DNA of 64,000 bases. Source: Nocardioides sp. JS614. GTDB lineage: Bacteria > Actinomycetota > Actinomycetes > Propionibacteriales > Nocardioidaceae. Shown here one piece after another: positions 1-10,200 of the stretch. A program made the translations under genes and the position numbers. Position 1 is the stretch's first letter, and every line of letters starts with the position of its first letter. The notes beneath the pieces are model-generated. The model ran no database searches, was not told the origin of the DNA, and was given only the letters and a program-made list of their open reading frames with translations. Location: NCBI RefSeq assembly GCF_000015265.1, contig NC_008699.1, positions 3,038,001 to 3,102,000 of the forward strand, read 5' to 3'.

Positions 1-2
1 CG

Positions 3-3000
3 GAGGAGGACCTCGACACCGCCGCGTTCGAGCACGCGGTCACCACCGCGCACGGCCGGGTCGCCCCCCTCGCCGACGCGCTCTGCCGGGGCCGCGACCT
101 GCCGCCCGGCTCCCCCGACGCAGCCGGCCTCGGTGCCCTGCACACCACCCTCGACGAGGCGCTCGCGCTCTGGCGCGGGGTCCCCTTCGCAGATCTCGGC
201 GAGGTGCCGGCGGCGGAGGCCGAGCGTGCCCGCCTCGAGGAGCTGCGGGTCCTCGCCAACGAGGACCGCTCCGCTCTCGGCATCCTGCTCGGGCTGCATG
301 CCACGGTCGCGGCGGAGCTGGACGCGCTCACCCGCCAGCATCCCCTGCGCGAGCGCGCCTGGGCGCTGCGCGCGCTCGCGCTGGCCGGGTCGGGCCGCCA
401 GGCCGACGCGCTGGCGGTGCTGCGCCAGGTCCGCGACGTCCTCGACGAGGAGCTCGGCCTGGAGCCGGGGGCCGAGCTGCGCGCAGTGCAGGCCGCCGTG
501 CTCCGGCAGGAGTCGACGGCGCTCCCCGACCCCGCACCGGCGCCCGGCCCGGCAACGGCGGCCCGGGCGTCGACCGGCCCGCAGGTCCACGCCGCGCTGC
601 CGTTCCCGACGCTGTGGGGATGGTCCCTGGCCGGCCGCGCCGACGAGCTCGCCGCCCTCACCGACCTGGTCGACCGGGTGGTCGCCGGCACCGACCGGTC
701 GCCGTCGTTCGTCGCGCTGACCGGCGAGCCCGGGATCGGCAAGAGCCGGCTCTCGATCGAGGCGGCGACGTACGCCGACGCGCACGGGATGACGATCGCG
801 TGGGGGCGCTGCTCACAGGACGACGGCGCCCCGGCGCTGTGGCCCTGGGCCACCGTCCTCGAGCGGCTCGGGTCCGAGCTGCCGACCAGTGGCACCGACG
901 ACGACGGCGGCGCGGCGTTCCGGGCCTGGGAGACCGTGGTCGAGTCGGTGCTCGCGGCGGCGACCGCGGGCCCGCTGATGCTGGTGCTCGACGACCTGCA
1001 CTGGGCGGACACCTCCAGCCTCCGGGTGCTGCGCCTGCTGACCGAGGCCGCGGTCGCGGAGGGTCCCGGGCCGCGGCTGCTGGTGCTCACCACCTGGCGC
1101 GAGCACCCGCCGCCGACCGGGGCCCTGGCCGAGGTCGCCGAGGCGCTGGCCCGCAAGCACGCCCTGCGGATCCAGCTGCGCGGGATCCCCGCGGAGGCGG
1201 CCGCGCAGGTGTTCGCCCAGATCACCGAGTCCGAGCCCACCGAGGCCGAGACCGACGCGCTGCGCCGGCGTACCGAGGGCAACCCGTTCTTCCTCGTCGA
1301 GTACGCGCGCCTGGCCCGCGAGCGCGGGGACGTGGCCGCGCTGATGGCCGAGCCGCAGCCCCCGGCCGCCGTGCACGAGGTGCTCTCGCGGCGGCTCGCC
1401 CAGCTCGACGAGCCGACCCGCGAGCTGCTCCAGGTCGCGAGCGTGCTCGGCCGGATCTTCGAGCTCGGGACCCTCGCCGGCACCGCCGACCAGGACGACG
1501 ATCAGGTGCTCGACCGGCTCGACCCGGCGCTGGCCGCGGGCCTCGTCGAGGAGGACGGCGTCGACCGGTTCCGGTTCACCCACGCGCTGGTGCGCGACAC
1601 CGTGCGCTCGAGCCTGCCGCAGTCGCGCCGGGCCAGGGTGCACGCGCGCGCCGCACGCGTGCTCGCCGGGCGGAACGGTCACGAGGCCGAGATCGCCCGG
1701 CACTGGCTGGCCGCCGGCCCGCGGCACCTGGCCGACGCCTGGCCCGCGGCCCAGGCGGCCGCCCGCTCCGCGACCGCCGTCTTCGCGTACGTCGAGGCGC
1801 TCGAGATGCTCGAGCACGCGCTGCGCGCGCAGGACCAGGACCCGGGGTCGGACGACCGGTCCCGCTTCGAGCTGCTGACCGACCTCGCCGAGGTGCTGCG
1901 CCGGGCCGGCCGATGGATCGAGCTGCGCGGGGTCGCCCACGAGGCGATCGAGGTCGCCGACGAGCTCGGCGACCCGGACCTGCTCGGCCGGGCCGGGATC
2001 ATGACCAGCACCGGCGCCCTGTGGCAGGCCGCAGCGCACGCCCAGGTCGACCCGATGGTGGTCGCCGCGCTGCGCCGCGCGCTGGACCGTCTGCCCGACG
2101 GCGACTCCCCGGCCCGCTGCCGGGTGATGCTCGGGCTCGCCGGGGAGATCTACTACGGCGCCACCCCGCAGGAGCGCGAGGCGATCTCCGCCGAGGCCGT
2201 CGCGATGGCCCGTCGGCTCGGCGACCCCGCGCTCACGCTGAGCGCCTGCCTGCACGCGGCCATCGCGGTCTGGCGCGCCGGTACGGCGCAGCTGCGGCTC
2301 GACCTGACCACCGAGGCGGTCGGTCTGGCCGAGCGGCTCGGCGACGGCATCTCACTCTGCTCGGCGCTGACCCTGCGCGCGGTCGCGGCAGGCGAGCTCG
2401 GCGACGTCACCGTCCTCGACGAGAGCCTGTCCCGGGCCCGCGCCGAGGCGGACCGGCTGCGGCACATCTACGCCCAGCTGGTGCTGGACTCCCTCGAGGT
2501 GTCGTGGGCGGCGATGCAGGGCCGTTTCGACGAGGTCGAGAAGATCATCGAGCACATGCAGGGCATCGGCGAGGTCGTGTCGATCACCGGCTACGAGGAG
2601 GCCGTCGCCGGCGCGCTCCTGATGCAGCTGCTCTGGCAGGGACGCGACGACGAGCTCTCCTTGGCGATGACGGCGATGGAGGGCAATACGTTCCTGCCGA
2701 TCGCCACCTCGATCGTCGCGGTGCAGTGCCGCACCGGCCACCTCGACGTGGCCCGGACCTACTTCGAGGGCCACCGGGAGGACGTCGGCCTGGCCATGGC
2801 CTCCGACACCTGGTTCTCCCCCATGGCCTGGAGCATGGGCGCCGAAGCGGCCTGCTACCTGGGCGACGCCCAGCTCGGCGCGACGGCGTACCAGTGCCTC
2901 GCCGACCTCACGGGCCGGCCGGCGTGCGCCGGCTCCGGGTCGGCGATCGGGCCGGTCGACATGTTCCTCGCGATGGCCGCCCACGCCACCGGGGAGGACG

Positions 3001-3107
3001 ACCTGGCCGCCCGGCACGCCGACCGCGCGCTCGAGCTGTGCGCGACGTGGGACGTGCCGCTCGCGGCGGACTGGGTCCGCCGCGAACGGGAGCGGTTCTC
3101 CTTCTAG
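3..3107 (+). CDS. SARP-type transcriptional regulator with AAA+ ATPase domain (5' truncated)
   Basis: The reading frame is already open at base 3, so the N-terminus, presumably including the winged-helix DNA-binding domain, lies outside the window. The first ~150 visible residues match the bacterial transcriptional activator (BTAD) domain: HPLRERAWALRALALAGSGR followed by RQADALAVLRQVRDVLDEEL and GLEPGAELRAVQ. An ATPase module follows, with Walker A GEPGIGKSRL (near base 725) and Walker B LMLVLDDLHWAD (near base 975). The remaining ~550 residues are helical and TPR-like. The architecture is that of AfsR/SARP-type signal-integrating activators. The target genes cannot be read from sequence; the convergent MMPL exporter is the nearest candidate. 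Family call is firm, function general. Confidence 0.85.
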   Translation, partial: EEDLDTAAFEHAVTTAHGRVAPLADALCRGRDLPPGSPDAAGLGALHTTLDEALALWRGVPFADLGEVPAAEAERARLEELRVLANEDRSALGILLGLHATVAAELDALTRQHPLRERAWALRALALAGSGRQADALAVLRQVRDVLDEELGLEPGAELRAVQAAVLRQESTALPDPAPAPGPATAARASTGPQVHAALPFPTLWGWSLAGRADELAALTDLVDRVVAGTDRSPSFVALTGEPGIGKSRLSIEAATYADAHGMTIAWGRCSQDDGAPALWPWATVLERLGSELPTSGTDDDGGAAFRAWETVVESVLAAATAGPLMLVLDDLHWADTSSLRVLRLLTEAAVAEGPGPRLLVLTTWREHPPPTGALAEVAEALARKHALRIQLRGIPAEAAAQVFAQITESEPTEAETDALRRRTEGNPFFLVEYARLARERGDVAALMAEPQPPAAVHEVLSRRLAQLDEPTRELLQVASVLGRIFELGTLAGTADQDDDQVLDRLDPALAAGLVEEDGVDRFRFTHALVRDTVRSSLPQSRRARVHARAARVLAGRNGHEAEIARHWLAAGPRHLADAWPAAQAAARSATAVFAYVEALEMLEHALRAQDQDPGSDDRSRFELLTDLAEVLRRAGRWIELRGVAHEAIEVADELGDPDLLGRAGIMTSTGALWQAAAHAQVDPMVVAALRRALDRLPDGDSPARCRVMLGLAGEIYYGATPQEREAISAEAVAMARRLGDPALTLSACLHAAIAVWRAGTAQLRLDLTTEAVGLAERLGDGISLCSALTLRAVAAGELGDVTVLDESLSRARAEADRLRHIYAQLVLDSLEVSWAAMQGRFDEVEKIIEHMQGIGEVVSITGYEEAVAGALLMQLLWQGRDDELSLAMTAMEGNTFLPIATSIVAVQCRTGHLDVARTYFEGHREDVGLAMASDTWFSPMAWSMGAEAACYLGDAQLGATAYQCLADLTGRPACAGSGSAIGPVDMFLAMAAHATGEDDLAARHADRALELCATWDVPLAADWVRRERERFSF

Positions 3108-3195
3108 CCGCCCGCCGGTCGTACTCCCGCATGTCCGCGCGGACTTCGCGGGCAAAGCCGGAACTTCTCGGCCGGAACTTCGGCCCAACAGTTCC

Positions 3196-3221
3196 GGTTT
3201 CCCCGGTTCACCGGGGAAACC
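3196..3221. terminator. Bidirectional hairpin between convergent regulator and MMPL genes
   Basis: Perfect 9-bp inverted repeat GGTTTCCCC / GGGGAAACC with an 8-nt loop, placed between two convergent stop codons. There is no clear U-tract, as is common in high-GC actinobacteria. It probably ends transcription from both sides. A repeated GGCCGGAACTT-like stretch lies just before it (about 3155-3195). Confidence 0.6.
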
Positions 3222-3310
3222 GACCCCCCGGTCTCGGAGCTGCCGCGGCCAGGCGCCGCTGCTGCGCGTGGTCATCTGGTCCCTCCTCGGTCGCCGAGCT
3301 CGGGCCCGGG

Positions 3311-5458
3311 TCAGACGCCGGCCGGCGTGCGCTGGTCGGTCTGGTCGAAGTCGCCCCAGATCTCGTCGTCGGACTCGTGCCGCTCGGCCTCGATGGTCGG
3401 GAGCAGGCGGTCCAGCCACGCGGGCAGCCACCAGTTCCACCGGCCGAGGAGGGTCATCGTCGCGGGGACGAGCACCATCCGGACCACGGTGGCGTCGAGC
3501 ACGATCGCCACCGCCATGCCGAAGCCGAGCTGCTTGACCACGGTGTCGGCCTCGGTGGAGAACCCGAGGAAGACGACGACCATGATCGCGGCGGCCGAGG
3601 AGATCACCCGGCCGGTCGAAGCCAGGCCGCGCTCCACGCTGCCCCGGGCGTCGCCGGTGCGCAGCCACTCCTCGCGGATCCGGGAGAGCAGGAACACCTC
3701 GTAGTCCATCGAGAGCCCGAACAGGATCGCGAAGTTCAGGATCGGGATCCAGCTCGAGACGGCGACCGCGTGGTCGATGCCGAGCACGCTCCCGCCCCAG
3801 CCCCACTGGAACACCGCGGTGAGGACGCCGTACGACGCTCCGATCGAGAGCAGGTTCATCACGGCGGCCTTCACCGGCACGACCACGGAGCGGAACATCA
3901 TCGCGAGCAGCAGCACGGAGACCGCGACCACGAACCCGACGACCAGCCACAGCCGGCTCGAGAGCATCGCGGAGATGTCGGCGAAGATCGGCGTGGTGCC
4001 GGTGACCTCGACGCCCGCCGGGAGGTCGGCCCGCAGGGTCGCGACGAGGTCGGAGGTGCGCTCGTCGGCGGGGCCGGTGGTGGGCTCCGCGTCGAAGAGG
4101 GCGATCGCACCGTCCGGCGAGGTGACGGGGACGGTGACCCCGGCGATGCCGGCGTGGTCGGCGACCCGGTCGGCCACGTCCCCCGCGTCGGCGCGGGTGG
4201 TGTCGACGACGATCGTGAACGGTCCGTTCGCGCCGGCGCCGTACTCCTCCGCGATGAGGTCGTAGGCCCGGCGCACGGAGGTGGACGGGCTGTTGCTGCT
4301 GCCGTCCTGCGGCCAGGTGCGCATGCCCAGGGTGGGGGCGGCGAGCAGCAGCAGGAACATCAGTGCCGCCAGCGCGGCGACGACGGGCCGCCGGGCGACC
4401 CGGGCGGCCCAGCGGGCCGTGAGCGGGGCCTTGGCGCCGCGGGCGCTGCGCCCGGTGCGGGTACGCCGCGGGAGCAGCCGCCGGCCCGCCAACCCGCACA
4501 GGGCCGGCACCAGCGTGATCGCCGCGGCCAGCACGGCCACCACGGCGAGCGCGGTGGCGTAGCCGAACGTGGCGTAGACCGGCAGCCCGCCCAGGCGCAG
4601 CCCCATCAGCGAGATCAGCACGGTGGCCGAGGCGAACACGACCGACCGGCCGGCGGTCGCCATCGCGCGGCCGGCGGCGTCGCGCTTGTCCAGGCCCCGG
4701 CCCAGGAACTCCACGTGCCGGGTGACCAGCAGCAGCGCGTAGTCGATGCCGACGCCCAGGCCGACCATGGTGGCGACCGTGGGAGCCGCGGTGCTGACGT
4801 CCATGGTCGCGGCGAGCAGGGTGACGCCCGCGGACCCGACGGCCAGGCCCATCAGGGCGATCACCAGCGGCAGGCCGGCGGCCACCACCGAGCCGAACGC
4901 GACGACCAGCAGCACGAGCGCGGCGATCACGCCGGCGATCTCGCCGGTGCCGCTCATCTGCGACTCGGCGCCGCCGGGCAGCTCGCCGCCGAGCTCGGCC
5001 TGCAGGCCGTCGGCGCGCAGCGGCGCGATGGCGTCGACGAGCGGGTCGTAGCCGTTCGCGCCGACCAGGTCGGAGTCGGTGACGGGGGCGTCGTACGACA
5101 CGGTGACGAGCGCGGTGTCGCCGTCGGCGGAGACCCGCGGTTCGGTGACGTAGCTGGCGTGGTCGAGGCGGTGCAGCCGCTGGACCAGGCCGGTCAGGTC
5201 GGCCGGGTCCAGGGCGGCGCCGCTCGGGTCGTGCACGACGACCTGCGCGGTGGCGCCACCGCCGTCGGGCACGTGGGCGCGCAGCTGCTCGATGCCCACC
5301 TGGGCCCGGGCGCCGGGGATGTCGTAGTCGTCGTGGGTGGTGCCGCCGAGGGCGCCGGCGAGCCCGAAGGCGACGACGACCACGGCCACCCAGGCGGAGA
5401 TCGTCCGCCACGGGTGCGCCGCGGCGCCGGCGCCGAGGCGGTAGAGGATGCGGTTCAC
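3311..5458 (-). CDS. MMPL/RND family transporter
   Basis: A 715-residue membrane protein starting at GTG, with an AGGGAG Shine-Dalgarno sequence about 7 nt upstream. An N-terminal transmembrane helix (residues 15-37) precedes an extracytoplasmic loop. A helix bundle follows around residues 175-345, then a second periplasmic domain and a C-terminal bundle at about 525-680. This duplicated layout is typical of the MMPL half of the RND superfamily, which moves lipids, drugs or polyketides out of the cell by proton motive force. No partner gene is adjacent, and the substrate is unknown. It is convergent with the SARP-type regulator. Confidence 0.85.
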   Translation of the reverse strand: MNRILYRLGAGAAAHPWRTISAWVAVVVVAFGLAGALGGTTHDDYDIPGARAQVGIEQLRAHVPDGGGATAQVVVHDPSGAALDPADLTGLVQRLHRLDHASYVTEPRVSADGDTALVTVSYDAPVTDSDLVGANGYDPLVDAIAPLRADGLQAELGGELPGGAESQMSGTGEIAGVIAALVLLVVAFGSVVAAGLPLVIALMGLAVGSAGVTLLAATMDVSTAAPTVATMVGLGVGIDYALLLVTRHVEFLGRGLDKRDAAGRAMATAGRSVVFASATVLISLMGLRLGGLPVYATFGYATALAVVAVLAAAITLVPALCGLAGRRLLPRRTRTGRSARGAKAPLTARWAARVARRPVVAALAALMFLLLLAAPTLGMRTWPQDGSSNSPSTSVRRAYDLIAEEYGAGANGPFTIVVDTTRADAGDVADRVADHAGIAGVTVPVTSPDGAIALFDAEPTTGPADERTSDLVATLRADLPAGVEVTGTTPIFADISAMLSSRLWLVVGFVVAVSVLLLAMMFRSVVVPVKAAVMNLLSIGASYGVLTAVFQWGWGGSVLGIDHAVAVSSWIPILNFAILFGLSMDYEVFLLSRIREEWLRTGDARGSVERGLASTGRVISSAAAIMVVVFLGFSTEADTVVKQLGFGMAVAIVLDATVVRMVLVPATMTLLGRWNWWLPAWLDRLLPTIEAERHESDDEIWGDFDQTDQRTPAGV

Positions 5459-5591
5459 GTGCTGCTCCCTGGATGAGGTCTGCTTGATCGGTGGGAGCAG
5501 CGTGCGCCGCGCTGCTTGAGACCGACTGGGAGTCGGCTTGGGATCGGGCGACCCGCCGCCCCCAGGGCGGTGGAGCGGGGCCGACCGGCTC

Positions 5592-5667
5592 GCTGTAACG
5601 CCCGGTTACCCTTTCTGCCCACCCTGCTGCAACACCCGCGGCAGAAGGGGTAACACGGCGTTACAGC
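5592..5667. repeat. Long imperfect palindrome (~28-bp stem) in intergenic region
   Basis: Outer arms GCTGTAACGCC (5592-5602) and GGCGTTACAGC (5657-5667) are perfectly complementary. Inner arms 5605-5619 and 5640-5654 pair over 15 nt with a single wobble-type mismatch, leaving a ~20-nt loop. The structure lies between the start of the MMPL gene and the stop of the ABC ATPase gene, both on the minus strand. It could terminate the ABC operon, or be a dispersed palindromic repeat. It is much larger than the other terminators here. Confidence 0.7.
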
Positions 5668-5713
5668 TGACGGCGGCGGCAGCGTCGTACCCCTGCTGGA
5701 GGGAGAGAGACGG

Positions 5714-6370
5714 TCAGGCCAGCGGCCGCGGCCAGCTGGCGACGCCCTCGTCGAGGTGCAGCTCGGCGTCGGTCTGGGCGGCCGCCTCGGCGTCGTGGGT
5801 GGCGACCACGACGATGGCACCGCGGTCCGCCTCGGCGCGCAGCGCGGCCATGGCGCGCTCGCGGTTGGCGGCGTCGAGGTCGCTGGTCGGCTCGTCGGCC
5901 AGCAGCACGACGGCACGCGCGGCGAGCGCCCGCGCCAGGGCGACCCGCTGCTGCTGGCCGCCGGAGAGCTCCTCGATCAGGTGGTTGCCGGACTCCTCGA
6001 GGCCGACCAGCGTCAGCGCCTCGGCGGTACGGCGGTGCGCGTCGGCCGCCCCGACGCCCTGGCTGAGCAGCGGCACCACGACGTTCTCGGCCGCGGTCAA
6101 CGCGGAGGCCAGCCCGTTGCCCTGGGGCACGACCACCACGCCGAGCGCGGCGGCCTGCTCCCGGTCGACCACCGGGGCGTCCCCCAGGCGGACCCGGCCG
6201 GCAGTGGGGGTGAGTGCACCGGCGAGCGCCCAGAGCAGCGTCGACTTCCCGGCGCCGGAGGGCCCCGTCACCGACACCAGCCGGCCGGGGGCGACCGCCA
6301 GGTCGAGCGGGTGCAGCGCCAGCAGGTCGCCGTACGACACCGAGAGGCCGCTCGCTCGCAGCTCACTCAT
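5714..6370 (-). CDS. ABC transporter ATP-binding protein (canonical)
   Basis: A 218-residue ATPase of the MacB/LolD type. Walker A is GPSGAGKST, the signature is LSGGQQQRVALARAL, Walker B is VVLLADEPTSD, and the switch histidine is in VVATHD. Its ATG overlaps the stop of the upstream ATPase gene by 8 nt, so translation is coupled. It is the last gene of a three-gene operon (permease, ATPase 1, ATPase 2) and presumably pairs with the other ATPase on the FtsX-like permease to drive export or lipoprotein/peptide handling at the membrane. Confidence 0.88.
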   Translation of the reverse strand: MSELRASGLSVSYGDLLALHPLDLAVAPGRLVSVTGPSGAGKSTLLWALAGALTPTAGRVRLGDAPVVDREQAAALGVVVVPQGNGLASALTAAENVVVPLLSQGVGAADAHRRTAEALTLVGLEESGNHLIEELSGGQQQRVALARALAARAVVLLADEPTSDLDAANRERAMAALRAEADRGAIVVVATHDAEAAAQTDAELHLDEGVASWPRPLA

Positions 6371-7214
6371 CGGTCTCCTCCTCGGGCACCAGGAGGTAGC
6401 CGGACCCGTCGGCCGGGTGGAAGCGCACCAGCGTCCCGGGCGCGAGCTGGTCGCGGACGTGCACCGGCAGCGGCAGGAACCCGTCGGGGGTGACGACGGC
6501 GTACTCCTCGCCGCTGCGGCCCTCCCCACCGACCCGGCCGTCGCGGATCGTGATCGTGCGCGGCAGCCGGGCTGCGACGTCGGGGTCGTGCGTGACGATG
6601 ACGACGGTGGTGCCGAGCTCGCGGCTGGTCTCGGCGATCGCGGCCAGCACCTGGTCGCGGGCGGCGTGGTCGAGCTGGCTGGTCGGCTCGTCGGCGAGCA
6701 GCAGGCCCGGTCGGGAGGCCATCGCGACCGCGAGGGCGGCCAGCTGGAGGTGGCCGGGGGTGAGCTCGGCCAGCGGCCGCTGCGCGGCCGCGACCAGGCC
6801 GAGGCGCGCGAGCACGTCGTCGGGGTCGGGCAGGTCCTTGCCGGCCCGGCGAGCGGCGCGCTGGGCGAATCGGACGTTCTCCAGCGCCGGGTAGTACGGC
6901 AGCAGGTTGCGGTCCGCGCCCTGCAGCATCAGCGACACGTCCTGGGCCCGCATCCGGTCCAGGTCGCGGGCGCCGGCGGTCGAGAGCTCCAGGTCGCCGA
7001 CGTGCACCTTGCCGGCGCTGGGGCGGAACACCCCGGCGAGCAGGCTGAGCAGCGTGGACTTGCCGGCGCCCGAGGGGCCGAGCAGGCCGACCAGCTCGCC
7101 GGGCTCGACGTCGAGGTCGACGCCGGACAGCGCTGCGACCTCGTGGCCCTCGGAGCGGTAGATGTGGACGAGCCGCCGCGTGCTGACCCGCAGCCCGGTC
7201 CGCGCGGCGCTCAC
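6363..7214 (-). CDS. ABC transporter ATP-binding protein with degenerate signature motif
   Basis: A 283-residue ATPase starting at GTG, which overlaps the permease stop codon (GTGA). Walker A is GPSGAGKST, Walker B is GLLLADEPTSQLD and the H-loop is VIVTHD. The LSGGQ signature is replaced by ELTPGHLQLAALAVAM, so one composite ATP site of a heterodimer with the next gene product may be non-canonical. A ~50-residue C-terminal extension after the nucleotide-binding domain (EYAVVTPDGFLPLPVHVRDQ) is also unusual for this family and may be regulatory. Confidence 0.86.
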   Translation of the reverse strand: MSAARTGLRVSTRRLVHIYRSEGHEVAALSGVDLDVEPGELVGLLGPSGAGKSTLLSLLAGVFRPSAGKVHVGDLELSTAGARDLDRMRAQDVSLMLQGADRNLLPYYPALENVRFAQRAARRAGKDLPDPDDVLARLGLVAAAQRPLAELTPGHLQLAALAVAMASRPGLLLADEPTSQLDHAARDQVLAAIAETSRELGTTVVIVTHDPDVAARLPRTITIRDGRVGGEGRSGEEYAVVTPDGFLPLPVHVRDQLAPGTLVRFHPADGSGYLLVPEEETDE

Positions 7215-10200
7215 AGCGTCTCCCTGAGCCGTCGTACGTCGGAGCGACGGGCCAGCGTCCGGCCGATGATCACGCTCGAGGTGGCCAGCACCGCCAGGAC
7301 CGCGAGCACCGCCGCGGCGACGGCCGGCCAGGCGGTGTCCAGGTCCAGCGTGGAGACCGCCGGCGGGTCGGCGAGGAGCGGGACGGTCGGAAGCGCGAGG
7401 GAGGCGCCGTACAGCCCGGCGGCGGTGCCGGCGACCACGCCGACCGCGACGGCGGGCAGCTGGGCCGCGACCGCCATCGCCCCGACGGTACGGCGGGGCA
7501 CGCCGCTCATCCGCAGCGCCGCGAGGTCTCGGGTGCGGAACCGCCAGCTGCTCGCGGCGCCGACCAGCAGCACCAGGAGCGCGATCAGGACGGCCGCCGC
7601 GCCGACGAGGGCGGCCAGCTGGATGCTCCACGCGGCCGCGGACTCGTCGTACCCGCGCCGGACGTCGCGGAGCGTGGTGGTCGTCGTGAGGCCGGCGCCG
7701 CGGTCGTGCAGGGCGGCGTCGACCTCCGCCAGCAGGCCCGGGTCGTCCTCGGCGAACCACAGCTCGACCCGGGCGCTGGTCGCCAGGCTCACCCCGCGCT
7801 GCACCAGGTCGAGGTTGGCGACCGCGACGTCGGCCCCGGCTCCCGGCACCCGCGCGATGGTGCCGGCCCGGGCGGCGGGCCGCACGGTGCCGCCGAGGCC
7901 GGTCAGGTCGAAGTCGTCGCCCTGTGCGCCCGGAGGCAGGGCGCCGGCGACGAGCGCCGGAACCACGCTGGGCAGCCAGGTCTGCCGCATCGTGAGCGCG
8001 CTGGAGCCCTCGCTGCGAACGCTGACGGTGAGCCGGTCGGGCGAGGTCGAGGCCGGCTCCATGTCGCCGACGACCGGGTCGTGCAGCGGCGTCCACCGCG
8101 AGGCCGGGCCGATCGCGACCGGCTCGTCGCCGACCAGGTGGCTCAGCGTCGCCGCGCCCTTGAGGGTGGCGCCGGGCACCGTCTGCAGCCAGAGGGCGGT
8201 GACGAAGCAGCCCTCGCGGCAGTACGACGTCACCTCGAAGCGGGCGTGGTCGACCTCGTCGGGGAGCTCCCCGACCGCGGTGTGCAGCGTCTCGCCGGCC
8301 GGGGTGACCAGGTCCATCCCCAGGGTCAGCGGGCCGCGCTCACCGTCGGTGCGGATCGACACCAGCGTCGAGTCGTCGACGTCGACCCGGAGCCGGGTCC
8401 CGCTGATCCGGATCGGCTCGGCGTCGGCGACGGCCAGCCGATCCCAGGCCGAGGCGGGCGGGGCGTCGCCCCCGAGCAGGGCGATCCGCCGGAACTCCTC
8501 GGGCACCACGGCGACGGTCTCGACGGCCCCGGTGCCGGGCGGGCGGATCCGCACGACCGGTGTCACCCGGCGGCCCTCCGGGTCGACCTGGGCCAGCGCG
8601 TCCCGGACCGCCGCGAGATCCCCGCCCTCCACGTCGGCGACCAGCCGGGCGCCGGCATCCTGGGCCGCCGCCGAGGCGCGGTTGCGGTCGCCGACGACGA
8701 AAGCGTCTGCCGAGAAGACGGCCAGGGCGGAGGCGAGGGTGACGATGGCGACCACCCGCCGGGTGGCCGGGCTGCGGGCGGCGTCCAGCAGGCTGACGGC
8801 GGCCCGGACCCGGCCGCGAGCGAGCGACCGACGCCCGGCGAGCGCCGTGATCGGCCCGGTCAGGTGGGCGAGGACCAGCCCGACGACGACCGCGATCAGC
8901 CCGGGCGCCGCGAGCGCCACGGGGCCTTCCAGGCCACCGGTGGCGAAGGCCACGACGAGCGAGCCGCACCCGGCCACCACCAGGGCGTCGCCGGTGCCCA
9001 GCGCCCAGCCGTTGCGGCGCGGCGGCACCCGGCGCAGCAGCGTCTCGACCGGCTCGCGCGCCACGCGGGCGACGGCGAGGCCGGTCAGCAGCACCAGCGC
9101 GAGTACGGCGAGGCCCACCGCCCCCAGCAGGCGGACGCCGGTCTCGAACGGCGCGTGCCCGGGCAGCAGCGTGGTCCGCGCCGCCCAGACGCCGAGCAGG
9201 GCCAGCACCGCGCCCGGGACCACGCCCGCGAGCGCGACCGGCAACAGCTCGCCGGCGAGGAGCCCGCGGGCTCCGCGGCGACCGCGGCCGCGCAGCCGCG
9301 CCAGCGCCACCTCGGGCCGCCGTTGCTCGGTGACGGCGAGCAGCGTCAGCCACAGCACGACGAGGGCGAGCAGGCCCAGCTGGGCCATCAGCAGCGGCAC
9401 GGTGACCCGCGACTGGTCGCTCTGCTCGCGGACCTCGTCGGCGATGTCCGGCAGGCCGGAGTACGGCGTGACGATGGTGCCGTCGGCGCCCGCCCCGGCG
9501 GTCTTCCCGAGCCGCCGGATGGCATCGGAGAGCACGAACAGGTCGTCGACGCCCAGCTCGGGCACGTCGAGCGGGAGCGCGACCGTGGACCGGCCGCCGG
9601 GCAGCGGCGGCACGCCCGTGTCCTCGAACGTCGCGCGGGCCGTCAACCAGACATCGTGCTGGACCTCCGCCGGAGGTCCGGGGTCCACGAGACCGGAGCG
9701 GCCGGTCAGCCGCAGGCCCAGCCAGTACGGCGCCGGCTCCTGGGCGTAGACGCCCACGACGACGAGCCGGGCACGGGGGACGGTCGCGTGCGTGCCGTTG
9801 CGCGGGATCCCCGGGATCGCCAGCCGGGCACCCACCGGGAGGTCGAAGTTGTCGGCGTCCGCCTCGCTCACCATGATCTCGCCGGCCCGCTCGGCACAGG
9901 CGCCGGCCACGATCGCGAGGTGCACGCAGGCCCCGTCTCGCCACACGAGGTCGCCGCCGGGGTCGTCGGAGGAGCCGGGAAGCCTGCTCGCCGCAGCCGC
10001 GTAGCCGAGGACCGGTGCGAGATACCTGGCGCGGATGCCGGCGGGGACGACGTCGGCGACGACCTCGGGATGCGCGGGCCGGTCACGGTTCTGGAACCCG
10101 AACCCACCTCCGCCCGCACGGGTCGCGACCAGCTGGAGCCCGGCGACGGCGGGGTCGGCGCGCTCGACGGTGATGTCGGTCAGGGCCTGCCGCATCGCCC

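Noticed and set aside
614..5476. Very long open frames over the first 5.5 kb on both strands
   Set aside because: Their translations are R/G/P/A-rich with no motifs, as expected for shadow frames in high-GC DNA; the regulator and MMPL frames carry clear domains.
5538..9749. 1403-codon plus-strand frame opposite the ABC operon
   Set aside because: Low-complexity S/T/A/R composition; the minus-strand frames contain Walker motifs and membrane helices.
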